This document shows, piece after piece, positions 42,677 through 51,563 of a stretch of DNA of 64,000 nt. Numbering within the stretch: the stretch's first letter is position 1; each line of letters begins with the position of its first letter. Both the position numbers and the translations under genes were made by a program. Location of the stretch: contig NZ_FQWQ01000003.1 of the NCBI RefSeq assembly GCF_900129725.1, positions 716,686 through 780,685 on the forward strand, written 5' to 3'. Under the pieces are notes generated by a model. It was not told where the DNA came from. It saw nothing but the letters and a program-made list of their open reading frames with translations, and ran no database searches. Source of the stretch: Chryseolinea serpens (GTDB lineage Bacteria; Bacteroidota; Bacteroidia; Cytophagales; Cyclobacteriaceae).

Positions 42677-45600
42677 ATGATTATGAAAGAAGTCTACCGA
42701 AGCTTTTTCAAAAGGGCTTCCGTGTTTTTGTTGCTGCTGACGAGTGTGGCCGCCTATGGCCAGCACATCGTCACGGGAACAATCAAGGACCCCGCGGGCA
42801 GTCCTATGCCCGGTGTGAACGTGCTCATCAAGGGCACCGGCAATGGGACCACGACCACCATTGACGGAAACTATACCCTGGAGGCAAGCGATGAAGATGT
42901 GCTCGTCATTTCCTTCATCGGCTACAGATCGCAGGAGATCCGGGTGGGCAACCAAACCCGCATCGATGCCGACATGCGCGAAGATGTATCCACCCTCCAG
43001 GAAGTGGTGGTGGTCGGATACGGTGAAATGAAACGCACCGATCTTTCGGGAGCCCAAACGTCTGTGGGGTCCGAGCAAATTGCGAAGACCATCAACACCA
43101 CCATCGAGCAGGCCATCCAAGGCCGGGCCGCAGGGGTGTATGTGACGCAGAACACCGGCCAGCCCGGCGGTGGTATCTCCGTGAACATCCGCGGCGTGAA
43201 CACCATCACCGGATCGAACGAGCCGCTGTATGTGGTGGACGGCGTGCAGATCCAGCCATCGACGCTCAGCTATGGTGCCACCAGTTCTTCCAACGTTTTG
43301 GCAGGGATCAACCCCTCGGATATTTCCAACATTGAAATTCTTCAGGGTCCTTCGGCCACGGCCATCTATGGATCACGGGGAACGAACGGCGTGGTGCTTA
43401 TCAGCACGAAGCGCGGTAAGGCCGGTGAAATGAAAGTGAACTATGGTTTCACTTATAGCTTGCAGGAGAAACCGAAGAACCTGCCGGTGATGACACTGCC
43501 GCAGTTTGCAGAAATGACAAACCAGATCCGCGCGATCACCGGGGGCACACCGCCGCCGGAATTTGCCAATCCTGCGTTGTTGGGACCGGGCACCAATTGG
43601 CAAGATGCGCTTTTCAAGACCGCACCACTCGCCAAACACCAATTAAGCCTTAGTGGAGGAAGTGAAAAAACGACATTCTATTTGTCCGGTGAACATTTCG
43701 ATCAGGAAGGCGTAGCGCTCGGGTCGAGCTTTGCACGTTCCAGCATTCGCCTCAATGTCGACAACCAGACGCGTAAATGGTTAAAGATCGGTGCAAACCT
43801 GAACGTGAACCAAACCAAGGAAAAAATCACGGCCACGCAGGAGAACACCATTCTCAACGCCCTTCAACTGGCACCGAACATCCCGGTAAAAAACCCTGAC
43901 GGAACATGGGGTGGTGCCAACGGCACCAACGGGAGCAGCGTGCAGTTCACGCCCCTCAACCCGGTGGCAATCTCCAGCCTGATCCAGAACAAACAAAAGA
44001 AATTTCAGGTTTTGGGTGGTGTAAATGTGGATGTGACCTTGTTGAAGGGTTTGGTTTTCCGAACCTCCCTCAACGGAAACCTCGGGTTCAACCGCACCGA
44101 CTATTTCATACCCACTTACCGGCTAGGCGACAAAACGAATGACGTGGCCAGCCTCACTTCCGGCGCCAGCGACAATACGTATTGGAACTGGAACCAAATG
44201 CTCCAATACAATACGCGCATTGGGAAACATGATATTGGGGTGATGGCCAGCCACGAATCGCAGGAATCGCATTGGGAAAATGTGAGTGGATCCAAGAAAG
44301 GCTTCGTGACCAACAGCGTACCCGACTTGAACGTGGGCAACACACAAGGCGCAACGACTTCGGGTGGACAGTCACCCTGGGCGATGGAATCATACTTCGG
44401 ACGATTAAACTATACTTTCAATGACAAGTACATCGTGCAAGGTTCGATCCGCGCCGATGGCTCGGTCAATTTTGGCCCCGACAACAAATGGGGATACTTC
44501 CCTTCGGTGTCCGCTGCCTGGAGAGTTACACAGGAGCCTTTCATGCAAAACGTGTCGTTTATCAATGAATTAAAATTGAGAGTCGAGACGGGTATAACGG
44601 GTAACCAGGGAAGTACATCGTATTATGGGCCCCTGGCCAGTGTGTCTACCCCTTGGGGCACAGGCTTCCCGTTGTCTCGCTATCCAAACGCTGCGCTGCA
44701 GTGGGAAGAGACGCATACAAACAACATTGGCTTCAACCTGAACCTGTTCCAGAACCGCATTCAATTGGAAGGTGATTTCTATGTAAAGAAAACCAGCAAC
44801 CTGTTGATGACGAGTCCGCTTCCCGATTATATGGGAGTAAGCGCCGAGGGAGCGATTTCCCCGCCTCAGGTGAACGTCGGTTCTCTGGAGAACAGAGGTT
44901 GGGGTTTCACCTTGAATACCGTGAATATCGACCGGAATGGATTTAGCTGGCGAAGCAATTTCAACGTGTCGGGATTCAAGACGAAGATGACGGAGCTCTA
45001 TTCCGACAATGCTTTTATTGATCACACCGCCTGGTTCATCGGCGACACAGGCTCCGGCAATAACTGGACACAACGTTCGGCCGTGGGCCAGGCACCCTGG
45101 TTGTTCCGCGGATATTTGTATGACGGCATTTTTCAATCCGTAGACCAGATCAACAACAGCGCCATCCCCGTCAAGGTCAATGGCGATCGCCAGGATGTAG
45201 CGCCCGGTGGAGTTTGGGTGGGCGACATCAAATACAAAGACCTGAACGGCGACAACAAGATCGACGAAAAGGACATCACCAACATTGGTAACCCCTGGCC
45301 TAAAGCAACCTTCGGGTTTACCAACACCTTTACGTACATGGGCTTTGATTTGAATATATTGTTGACAGCCTCCTATGGCAACGACATTTACAACTTCCTC
45401 CGGTTCAGCAACACGAATCCCAACAACATCAACCTGGGTAGAAATTTGATGGCGGAAACTTTCAACTATGCCCGCGTGGAAGGTGACGGTTCGGAAGCGC
45501 ACCTGACCAATCCGGGTACTGACATCCCCCGCATTGTAACACCCGACGTGAACGGCAATGGCTTGCGCTTTACGGACAAGTTTGTAGAGGATGGATCCTA

Positions 45601-45856
45601 CATCCGCATCAAGAACATCACACTTGGCTACAGCATTCCCAAGACACTGATTGGAAAACAAAACGTCGTTCAGGGCGTGCGATTAGCCGTGGGTGTGCAA
45701 AACCTGTATACGTTCACCAAGTACAAAGGCTATGATCCGGAAGTGGGCGCCTATGTGGGGCGCGATTCGCAATCCACGAATCAATCCATCGGTGTGGACT
45801 TTGGACGGTACCCGATGACACCGGTGTATACCTTCAACCTGGCCGTTGATTTTTAA
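42677..45856 (+). CDS. SusC/RagA-type TonB-dependent outer-membrane transporter
   Basis: Imports oligosaccharides across the outer membrane with TonB energy. The 1059 residues have a signal peptide (FFKRASVFLLLLTSVAAYGQ) and a carboxypeptidase-regulatory-like N-terminal extension (about 30-115, GTIKDPAGSPMPGVNVLIKG). Next come a TonB-box-like stretch (EVVVVGYGEMKR), the plug with SusC hallmarks (GRAAGVYVTQNTGQPGGG, IRGVNTITGSNEPLYVVDG) and the 22-strand barrel, ending in aromatic VYTFNLAVDF. SusD follows after 21 bases, so the pair forms the usual pedal-bin complex. Substrate not readable from sequence. Confidence 0.97.
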   Translation: MIMKEVYRSFFKRASVFLLLLTSVAAYGQHIVTGTIKDPAGSPMPGVNVLIKGTGNGTTTTIDGNYTLEASDEDVLVISFIGYRSQEIRVGNQTRIDADMREDVSTLQEVVVVGYGEMKRTDLSGAQTSVGSEQIAKTINTTIEQAIQGRAAGVYVTQNTGQPGGGISVNIRGVNTITGSNEPLYVVDGVQIQPSTLSYGATSSSNVLAGINPSDISNIEILQGPSATAIYGSRGTNGVVLISTKRGKAGEMKVNYGFTYSLQEKPKNLPVMTLPQFAEMTNQIRAITGGTPPPEFANPALLGPGTNWQDALFKTAPLAKHQLSLSGGSEKTTFYLSGEHFDQEGVALGSSFARSSIRLNVDNQTRKWLKIGANLNVNQTKEKITATQENTILNALQLAPNIPVKNPDGTWGGANGTNGSSVQFTPLNPVAISSLIQNKQKKFQVLGGVNVDVTLLKGLVFRTSLNGNLGFNRTDYFIPTYRLGDKTNDVASLTSGASDNTYWNWNQMLQYNTRIGKHDIGVMASHESQESHWENVSGSKKGFVTNSVPDLNVGNTQGATTSGGQSPWAMESYFGRLNYTFNDKYIVQGSIRADGSVNFGPDNKWGYFPSVSAAWRVTQEPFMQNVSFINELKLRVETGITGNQGSTSYYGPLASVSTPWGTGFPLSRYPNAALQWEETHTNNIGFNLNLFQNRIQLEGDFYVKKTSNLLMTSPLPDYMGVSAEGAISPPQVNVGSLENRGWGFTLNTVNIDRNGFSWRSNFNVSGFKTKMTELYSDNAFIDHTAWFIGDTGSGNNWTQRSAVGQAPWLFRGYLYDGIFQSVDQINNSAIPVKVNGDRQDVAPGGVWVGDIKYKDLNGDNKIDEKDITNIGNPWPKATFGFTNTFTYMGFDLNILLTASYGNDIYNFLRFSNTNPNNINLGRNLMAETFNYARVEGDGSEAHLTNPGTDIPRIVTPDVNGNGLRFTDKFVEDGSYIRIKNITLGYSIPKTLIGKQNVVQGVRLAVGVQNLYTFTKYKGYDPEVGAYVGRDSQSTNQSIGVDFGRYPMTPVYTFNLAVDF

Positions 45857-45877
45857 GTCACAAAAAAAGCAAGAGCA

Positions 45878-47554
45878 ATGAAAACTTTAAAACATATGAA
45901 AACGTACCTCGCTGTCCTGCTTTTGGTTGGACTGTTTGCCGGCTGCAGCAGCGACTTTCTGGACCAGCCGCCGCAGGACACGATCCTCGACGTAAACTTC
46001 TACAAAACACCCGAACAGGTATTGGCGGGTAGTGGACCGTTGTATGGCGTGGTGTGGTTCGCCTACAACGACAAAGCATCGCACGGTATCGGCGATGGAA
46101 GAGGCGGCGTGCTCACGTCGGGCTCTTATCAATTGGAGAACGTGGAATTCAAAACCACCAGTGTTACGGCGGAGAATTTGAGTGCATGGCGTGCTTTCTA
46201 CAACATCGTAGGGCAATCCAACACCCTCATCAGCAACCTGCGCAAATATGCGGGAGAAGATGTGCCTCAGAACATCGTAGAACACGCCATCGCTGAAGCC
46301 CGCTTTATGCGCGGCATGGCCTACATGTTCCTGGTGCAGAACTGGGGTGAGGTGCCCATCATCACCGACAACACTGCGTTGCTTCAGGACACGACGATCA
46401 CGCGCAATACCGTGCCGTCTATCTGGGAATTCATCACCCGCGACATTCGCTATGGAACAACCCACCTTCCTGCGACGCCCATCATGAAAGGAAGACTTAC
46501 AAAATATTCCGCCGAAGGCATGCTGGCCAAAGTTTACCTGACCCGCGCCGGCGTGGGTAAAAGCATAACACGCGATGCCGTGTTCCTGGACAGCGCCCGC
46601 ATCCTGGCAAAAGACGTGATCGAGAACAGCGGTGCTACGTTGATGACAGACTATGAAGAACTGTTCAAGACCAAGAACAATAACAATCAAGAAACCTTGT
46701 TCGCCCTGCAGTGGGTGTACAATGGTGCAGATTGGGGTTCGCAGAACAGCGTGCAGGCTTTTCTTGCCTTCGGTTCCAGCATCACCGGCTTTGCCGATGG
46801 ATGGGGTGGCGATATCGGTGCCTCTTTATATATGTTGAACAAGTATGACGGTTTGATCGACAACGGCAACACACCCGACGCGCGACGCAAAGCAACCTTT
46901 ATGTTCCCGGGCGATCACTACACCTACATACACCAACAGGTGATTGATCCGAACACCGGCAATCCGATAACCCAGGAGCTGCGCGTTCCACTCGGAGGCA
47001 GTGGCTACAACAGCCGTGCTTGGGTGAAGAAATATGTCGTAGGCCGTCCCGAGGACAACGACGGAAAAGTTTCTCAGCAACACACGGAGAACGGCACCTA
47101 CATGCTGCGTCTTGCCGAAGTATACCTGATCTATGCGGAAGCAATATTGGGTGATGCGGCATCAACCTCCGACGGGGAAGCCTTGAAATACTATAACCGC
47201 GTCCGCCTTCGCGCGAACGTTGCGACCAAGGGCGTCATCACGTGGCAGGATATCTTCGACGAACGCCACCTGGAGTTCGCCATGGAAGGACAACTCTGGT
47301 ATGATTTCGTCCGCCTGCACTATTACAATCCGCAAAAGGCATACGACATCCTCAGCACACAAGACCGGGGCTTCTATCGCATCACACCGGATAAAACCCC
47401 CGACCCAACAAAGTGGACGATCGCACCGGATCCCGACGATCAAACCCGGACCTTCCCGGTCGACGACGGCAACTTTAAGATCCCACTTCCCTCCACCGAA
47501 GTGTTGCGGGCTCCCAACCTGTCGAAGACACCCGTTCCTTATGTTTTTAACTGA
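45878..47554 (+). CDS. SusD/RagB-family outer-membrane glycan-binding lipoprotein
   Basis: Caps the SusC barrel and captures glycan at the surface. The 558 residues begin with a lipoprotein signal (LLLVGLFAGCSSDFLDQPP, lipid Cys at about residue 24). The TPR-rich SusD fold shows RFMRGMAYMFLVQNWGEVPI, AKVYLTRAGVGK, MLRLAEVYLIYAEAI and the late ILDERHLEF-like block IFDERHLEFAMEGQLWYDFVR. Complete length. Directly after susC; an intercistronic hairpin separates it from the surface glycan-binding gene. Confidence 0.97.
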   Translation: MKTLKHMKTYLAVLLLVGLFAGCSSDFLDQPPQDTILDVNFYKTPEQVLAGSGPLYGVVWFAYNDKASHGIGDGRGGVLTSGSYQLENVEFKTTSVTAENLSAWRAFYNIVGQSNTLISNLRKYAGEDVPQNIVEHAIAEARFMRGMAYMFLVQNWGEVPIITDNTALLQDTTITRNTVPSIWEFITRDIRYGTTHLPATPIMKGRLTKYSAEGMLAKVYLTRAGVGKSITRDAVFLDSARILAKDVIENSGATLMTDYEELFKTKNNNNQETLFALQWVYNGADWGSQNSVQAFLAFGSSITGFADGWGGDIGASLYMLNKYDGLIDNGNTPDARRKATFMFPGDHYTYIHQQVIDPNTGNPITQELRVPLGGSGYNSRAWVKKYVVGRPEDNDGKVSQQHTENGTYMLRLAEVYLIYAEAILGDAASTSDGEALKYYNRVRLRANVATKGVITWQDIFDERHLEFAMEGQLWYDFVRLHYYNPQKAYDILSTQDRGFYRITPDKTPDPTKWTIAPDPDDQTRTFPVDDGNFKIPLPSTEVLRAPNLSKTPVPYVFN

Positions 47555-47569
47555 TCGACAAAAGCGCTG

Positions 47570-47600
47570 GGCGAGGCCTGAGAAAATGAAAGGCCTTGCC
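47570..47600 (+). other. Intercistronic hairpin after susD
   Basis: GGCGAGGCC (47570-47578) pairs with GGCCTTGCC (47592-47600) with one mismatch. No T-run follows, so it is more likely a transcript-processing or stabilising element than a terminator. Confidence 0.5.
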
Positions 47601-47620
47601 ACAGCATAAAAAATAATCTT

Positions 47621-48670
47621 ATGGATATACAGAAGAAAATAACACGAAAAGTATTGACGGCCATGGGCCTGTTGATCGGTGCGGCTTCGTTGTTTGTGTC
47701 GTGTAACGACGACGAGCCCGGTGGCACCCCGGCCCTGGAGCGTGTGAGTTTGGTGGCAAAAGACTCCACCACGCAAAGCGGAAAGAGAGGGACCACCTAT
47801 GTGATCTACGGTAACAACCTGGCGACAACCCGCGAAGTCTATTTCAACGAATCGCTGGCGCCGCTGAACGTCACGCTGGTGCGCAACGACAACATCATCA
47901 TCCGCATTCCCGACAACGCACCGTTTGCCGATGTGCCCAACAAGATCAGGGTGGTTACTGAATTCGGGCAAGCCGAGCTACCCTTCGTGATCCAGCAACC
48001 CGGACCGAAGATCACCAGTTTTGATCCTGCCTTTATCGGCGCCGGCGGCATCGTGACCATCGAAGGCGAGTTCTTTGAAAACCTGCAAAGCGTCAAGTTC
48101 GATGATGCTGAAGCGGAGGTCGTCTCTGCCAGCGGAAAAGAGATCGAAGTGAAAGTTCCCGACGGTGTGACATCCGCCTACTTGTACGTGACCACTTCGG
48201 CAGGCACGGTGAAGTCAACATCGGCCTTTGGTTTCAAATTCGTGATCTACGACGAGGACCTCGTGGCCACCTGGCAGAAATGGGGTGGATGGAGCAGCAC
48301 CACCGATTGGACGAGCACGCAGCAAGCCAAGCGCGGCGACAAATCCATGAAGATCACCTACGATGGCGCCTGGGGTGGTTCTCAATCGCACCCGTCAAAC
48401 ACGTTTGTGTTGGTCAATAATTATACCGCGGTGAAGTTGTCGATCTTTGGAGGAGCCGGTACAACCGGGAAGAACGTGATGTTGTTTATCAAAGACAACG
48501 ACGGTGTAGTGGGTACACAAAAGTCATTGGCCATCACGGAGGGCGTGTGGACCGACTATACCATTCCGCTAACGGAATTGGGCAGCCCGTCGACCATCAA
48601 TGAATTTGTTTTTCAGGATCAGGGCGGAGCACCCTACGTGATCTTTATAGATGATATCGGATTATTGTAA
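47621..48670 (+). CDS. Surface glycan-binding protein with IPT/TIG domains (SusE-position)
   Basis: 349 residues with a lipoprotein signal (AASLFVSCNDDEP, Cys at about 27). Two immunoglobulin-like IPT/TIG domains follow (about 40-125 and 126-210: TTYVIYGNNLATTREVYFN; GGIVTIEGEFFENLQSVKF). A C-terminal beta-sandwich of about 140 residues ends in YVIFIDDIGLL, typical of carbohydrate-binding modules. Position directly after susD and this layout are those of SusE/SGBP-type binding proteins that help recruit polysaccharide. Binding specificity unknown. Confidence 0.88.
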   Translation: MDIQKKITRKVLTAMGLLIGAASLFVSCNDDEPGGTPALERVSLVAKDSTTQSGKRGTTYVIYGNNLATTREVYFNESLAPLNVTLVRNDNIIIRIPDNAPFADVPNKIRVVTEFGQAELPFVIQQPGPKITSFDPAFIGAGGIVTIEGEFFENLQSVKFDDAEAEVVSASGKEIEVKVPDGVTSAYLYVTTSAGTVKSTSAFGFKFVIYDEDLVATWQKWGGWSSTTDWTSTQQAKRGDKSMKITYDGAWGGSQSHPSNTFVLVNNYTAVKLSIFGGAGTTGKNVMLFIKDNDGVVGTQKSLAITEGVWTDYTIPLTELGSPSTINEFVFQDQGGAPYVIFIDDIGLL

Positions 48671-48696
48671 ACCTTTTAGAGCATTTTGATCTTATA

Positions 48697-48736
48697 CCGG
48701 TGGTACGTCCGCAAAGATGTGCCACCGGATTTTTTA
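48697..48736 (+). terminator. Terminator inside the PUL
   Basis: CCGGTGGTAC (48697-48706) pairs with GTGCCACCGG (48719-48728) including one T-G wobble; ATTTTTT follows. It separates the SusCD-binding-protein block from the glycosidase gene 36 bases downstream, so that gene is probably partly uncoupled or has its own promoter. Confidence 0.85.
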
Positions 48737-48771
48737 CCCCGGTATCCCTTGCCGACAACTCATTCATTTAC

Positions 48772-50703
48772 ATGCAGAGACTGTACGCTATTCTTCTTTT
48801 TGTGAACCTCCTGTCCTTGCCGGTCATGGCCCAGGATACGCAAGGTTTTTTCCTGGACGATGCAACCGCAAAGGATGCTGTTATTCCGTCCTTTGCAGAA
48901 TTTGATAAACCCTCAAAACCTTCCACCGCCACCGTGTCGGTTGATGTCTCCAATGTGGTGGCGCCCGTATCGAAATATCTCTACGGAAACAACGCCAACG
49001 TCTACATGACACAAATGGTAGATCAGCCCACGTTGCTGGGTTACATCAAGACCTTATCGCCAAATGTGCTGCGCTTTCCTGGCGGGAATCTCAGCAGCGT
49101 TTATTTCTGGAATGCCCAAAATGCGTCACAGCTTCCGGCCGATGTCCCCCCGACACTCATCAATGCCGATGGCACCACCGGCGACCCGAATCCCTATTGG
49201 TTTGGGAAGAATGCTGACAGCTGGACGATGTCGCTGGATAACTATTATGAAATGCTGAAGCAAACAAAAAGCACCGGCATCATCACGGTGAACTACAGCT
49301 ATGCGCGCTACAGCACCGCCGAAAATCCCGTCGCTGCCGCCGCGCACCTCGCCGCCGATTGGGTGCGCTATGACAACGGTCGTACAAAGTTTTGGGAGCT
49401 TGGAAACGAAAATTACGGCACATGGCAAGCCGGCTACCGCATCAAGACCGCAGACAACAAAGACGGCCAGCCCGAGATCATGACCGGTGAGACCTATGGC
49501 AAACACTTCAAAGTATTTGCCGACTCCATGCGCAAAGCGGCCACAGAGCTCGGTGTGGAAATTCACATTGGTGCCCAGTTGTTCGAAGCACCACCCGCAA
49601 GTTGGTCGGGTGATATCGAACGGAACTGGAACACGGGCGTGTTGTCCAACGCAACATCAACCCCGGATTTTTATATTGCCCACAGCTACTTCACACCCTA
49701 CGATACCGACTCGAAAGCCGCCGACATTCTCGCCACCGCGTTGACCGTCCCCACAGACATCATGAGCTTTTTGAAGAAAACCATATCCGACGCAGGCCAA
49801 CCTATAAAACCCATCGCGCTCACGGAGTGGAATATCTTTGCTGTACATTCCAAACAAATGGTGTCCTACATCAGCGGCGTGCACGCAACCATGGTGTTGG
49901 GTGAACTGATAAAAAACAAATACGGCATGGCCAGCCGTTGGGACCTGGCCAATGGATGGAGCAACGGCGACGACCATGGCATGTTCAACAACGGAGACGA
50001 GCCAGGAGGCATCCCGAAGTGGAATCCAAGACCGATCTATTTCTACATGTATTACTTTCAACAATACTTTGGCGATAACATGGTGAGCGCGTCCGTCTCG
50101 GGCAGTTCGGATGTCGTGGCCTACGCTTCTACGTTTCATTCCGGAGAGGTCGGGTTGGTCGTTGTGAACAAAGGCACTTCCGAACAAACCGTAAGCGTAA
50201 ACCTGCAGCACTTTGGCTATGGCAATCGATTCTATACCCACACGCTGTCCGGCGGCACCGACAATGGTGAATTCTCGCTAAAGGTTTCGGTCAACGGTCA
50301 GGGGCCCACGCTGTCGTCCGGTGGGCCGGCAAATGTGGAAAGTATCAAAGCCCGGTCGGCGCTTGTCGGAAGCGGCGTAAAAGTGACCGCTCCCCCCAGG
50401 TCAGTGGTTTATGTCTTGGTCGAGAATGGCGAGAACATTGTCACCCCCGTAGAAAAAGAACAACCGGTCCAGAAAATGAAAGTGTATCCCAATCCCGCCA
50501 CGGAAAATTTCAGATTGGATTTCCCGACCGCCGGATTCGACAGGATGGAACTGTTGGACACCACGGGCAAAACCGCCTTCAGAGCAGCCATCGATCCATC
50601 CCAAACCTCCGCGGAATTTCACGCCCATCTTCCCGCGGGGCTCTATTTCATCCGGGTCTCCGGCTCCAAAATGATTTTGCTGGATAAATTAATGACACAG
50701 TAA
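48772..50703 (+). CDS. Secreted clan GH-A glycoside hydrolase with T9SS sorting domain
   Basis: 643 residues from the ATG at 48772. Signal peptide (AILLFVNLLSLPVMAQ), then a TIM-barrel of the arabinofuranosidase/GH51-GH39 kind: LSPNVLRFPGGNLSSVYFW, acid/base E213 in WELGNENYG, and nucleophile E352 in IALTEWNIFA. A beta-sandwich domain follows. The last about 75 residues (VYPNPATENF, GLYFIRVSG) form a type A type IX secretion sorting domain, so the enzyme is exported by the Por system and cell-attached. Exact family and substrate are inferred, not certain; alpha-L-arabinofuranosidase is the best guess. Confidence 0.87.
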   Translation: MQRLYAILLFVNLLSLPVMAQDTQGFFLDDATAKDAVIPSFAEFDKPSKPSTATVSVDVSNVVAPVSKYLYGNNANVYMTQMVDQPTLLGYIKTLSPNVLRFPGGNLSSVYFWNAQNASQLPADVPPTLINADGTTGDPNPYWFGKNADSWTMSLDNYYEMLKQTKSTGIITVNYSYARYSTAENPVAAAAHLAADWVRYDNGRTKFWELGNENYGTWQAGYRIKTADNKDGQPEIMTGETYGKHFKVFADSMRKAATELGVEIHIGAQLFEAPPASWSGDIERNWNTGVLSNATSTPDFYIAHSYFTPYDTDSKAADILATALTVPTDIMSFLKKTISDAGQPIKPIALTEWNIFAVHSKQMVSYISGVHATMVLGELIKNKYGMASRWDLANGWSNGDDHGMFNNGDEPGGIPKWNPRPIYFYMYYFQQYFGDNMVSASVSGSSDVVAYASTFHSGEVGLVVVNKGTSEQTVSVNLQHFGYGNRFYTHTLSGGTDNGEFSLKVSVNGQGPTLSSGGPANVESIKARSALVGSGVKVTAPPRSVVYVLVENGENIVTPVEKEQPVQKMKVYPNPATENFRLDFPTAGFDRMELLDTTGKTAFRAAIDPSQTSAEFHAHLPAGLYFIRVSGSKMILLDKLMTQ

Positions 50704-50737
50704 TTTAGCGTTACTTTACATCACGGCCGATGACAGG

Positions 50738-51523
50738 ATATGCAGGAAGTACTGCCGAGCTCTCCGACAACCTCGTCATTCCGCAGGCACGCGCTTCCTC
50801 GATCTTCGCATGTGGCCCAAGGAATCCCGTGGATAGCGCACTGAATCTGTGTGGTGATGCATTTCAACCGGGCGTGAGACTCTCGGTGTTTGCCGGTGTT
50901 CGTTTCACCACATCCGCAGGTTATCCAGTTTCACTGCTCTCGAAATTCGGGATGTCTTGAATTACTGGCGTAGATTTTTAAAAAGTGTGTGCCTGCGACA
51001 TGACGAAGTACTGCCGGGCTTTCCGACAAGCTCGTCGTTCCGCAGGCACGCACTTCCTCGATCTTCACGTGCGGCCCAAGGAACCCCGTGGATAGCGCAT
51101 TGGATCTGTGTGGTGATGCATTTTAATCGGGCGCGCGGCTATCGGTGTTTGCCGGTGTTCGTTTCAGCACATGCGCAGGTTATCCAGTTTCACTGCTCTC
51201 GAAATTCGGGATGTCTTGAATTACGGGCGTAGATTTTTAAAAAGTGTGTGCCTGCGACATGACGAAGTACTGCCGGGCTTTCCGACAAGCTCGTCGTTCC
51301 GCAGGCACGCACTTCCTCGATCTTCGCATGTGGCTCAAGGAACCCCGTGGATGGCGCATTGGATCTGTGTGGTGATGCATTTCAATCGGGCGTGCGGCTA
51401 TCGGTGTTTGCCGGTGTTCGTTTCAGCACATGCGCAGGTTATCCAGTTTCACTGCTCTCGAAATTCGGGATGTCTTGAATTCCGGGCGTAGATCTTTAAA
51501 GAACTTGTGCCTGCGACATGACG
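50738..51523. repeat. Three tandem copies of a 259-bp non-coding repeat
   Basis: The marker GAAGTACTGCC recurs at 50746, 51004 and 51264, giving periods of 258 and 260 bases. Copies 2 and 3 are nearly identical and copy 1 is more diverged. Each junction carries a hairpin: GTGCCTGCG (50989-50997) pairs with CGCAGGCAC (51041-51049), extended by an inner TGACGA/TCGTCG stem. Open frames through the repeat merely translate it. It fills most of the 860 bases between the GH-A gene and the GH9 gene. Confidence 0.92.
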
Positions 51524-51563
51524 CGGTCATCCGGCATTGCAATAAAATACGAAATTGAATTCT

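Noticed and set aside
44570-45661. Long antisense frame opposite susC, and similar ones opposite pgk, the GH3-fold gene and the FG-GAP gene
   Set aside because: Moderately GC-rich coding DNA commonly leaves open frames on the opposite strand; compositions are low-complexity (His/Val/Gly rich) and the sense genes are certain.
50957-51491. Two overlapping open frames of 91 and 106 codons with similar products
   Set aside because: They are translations of the same 259-bp tandem repeat; no start signal, no domain, and similarity between them only mirrors the DNA repeat.
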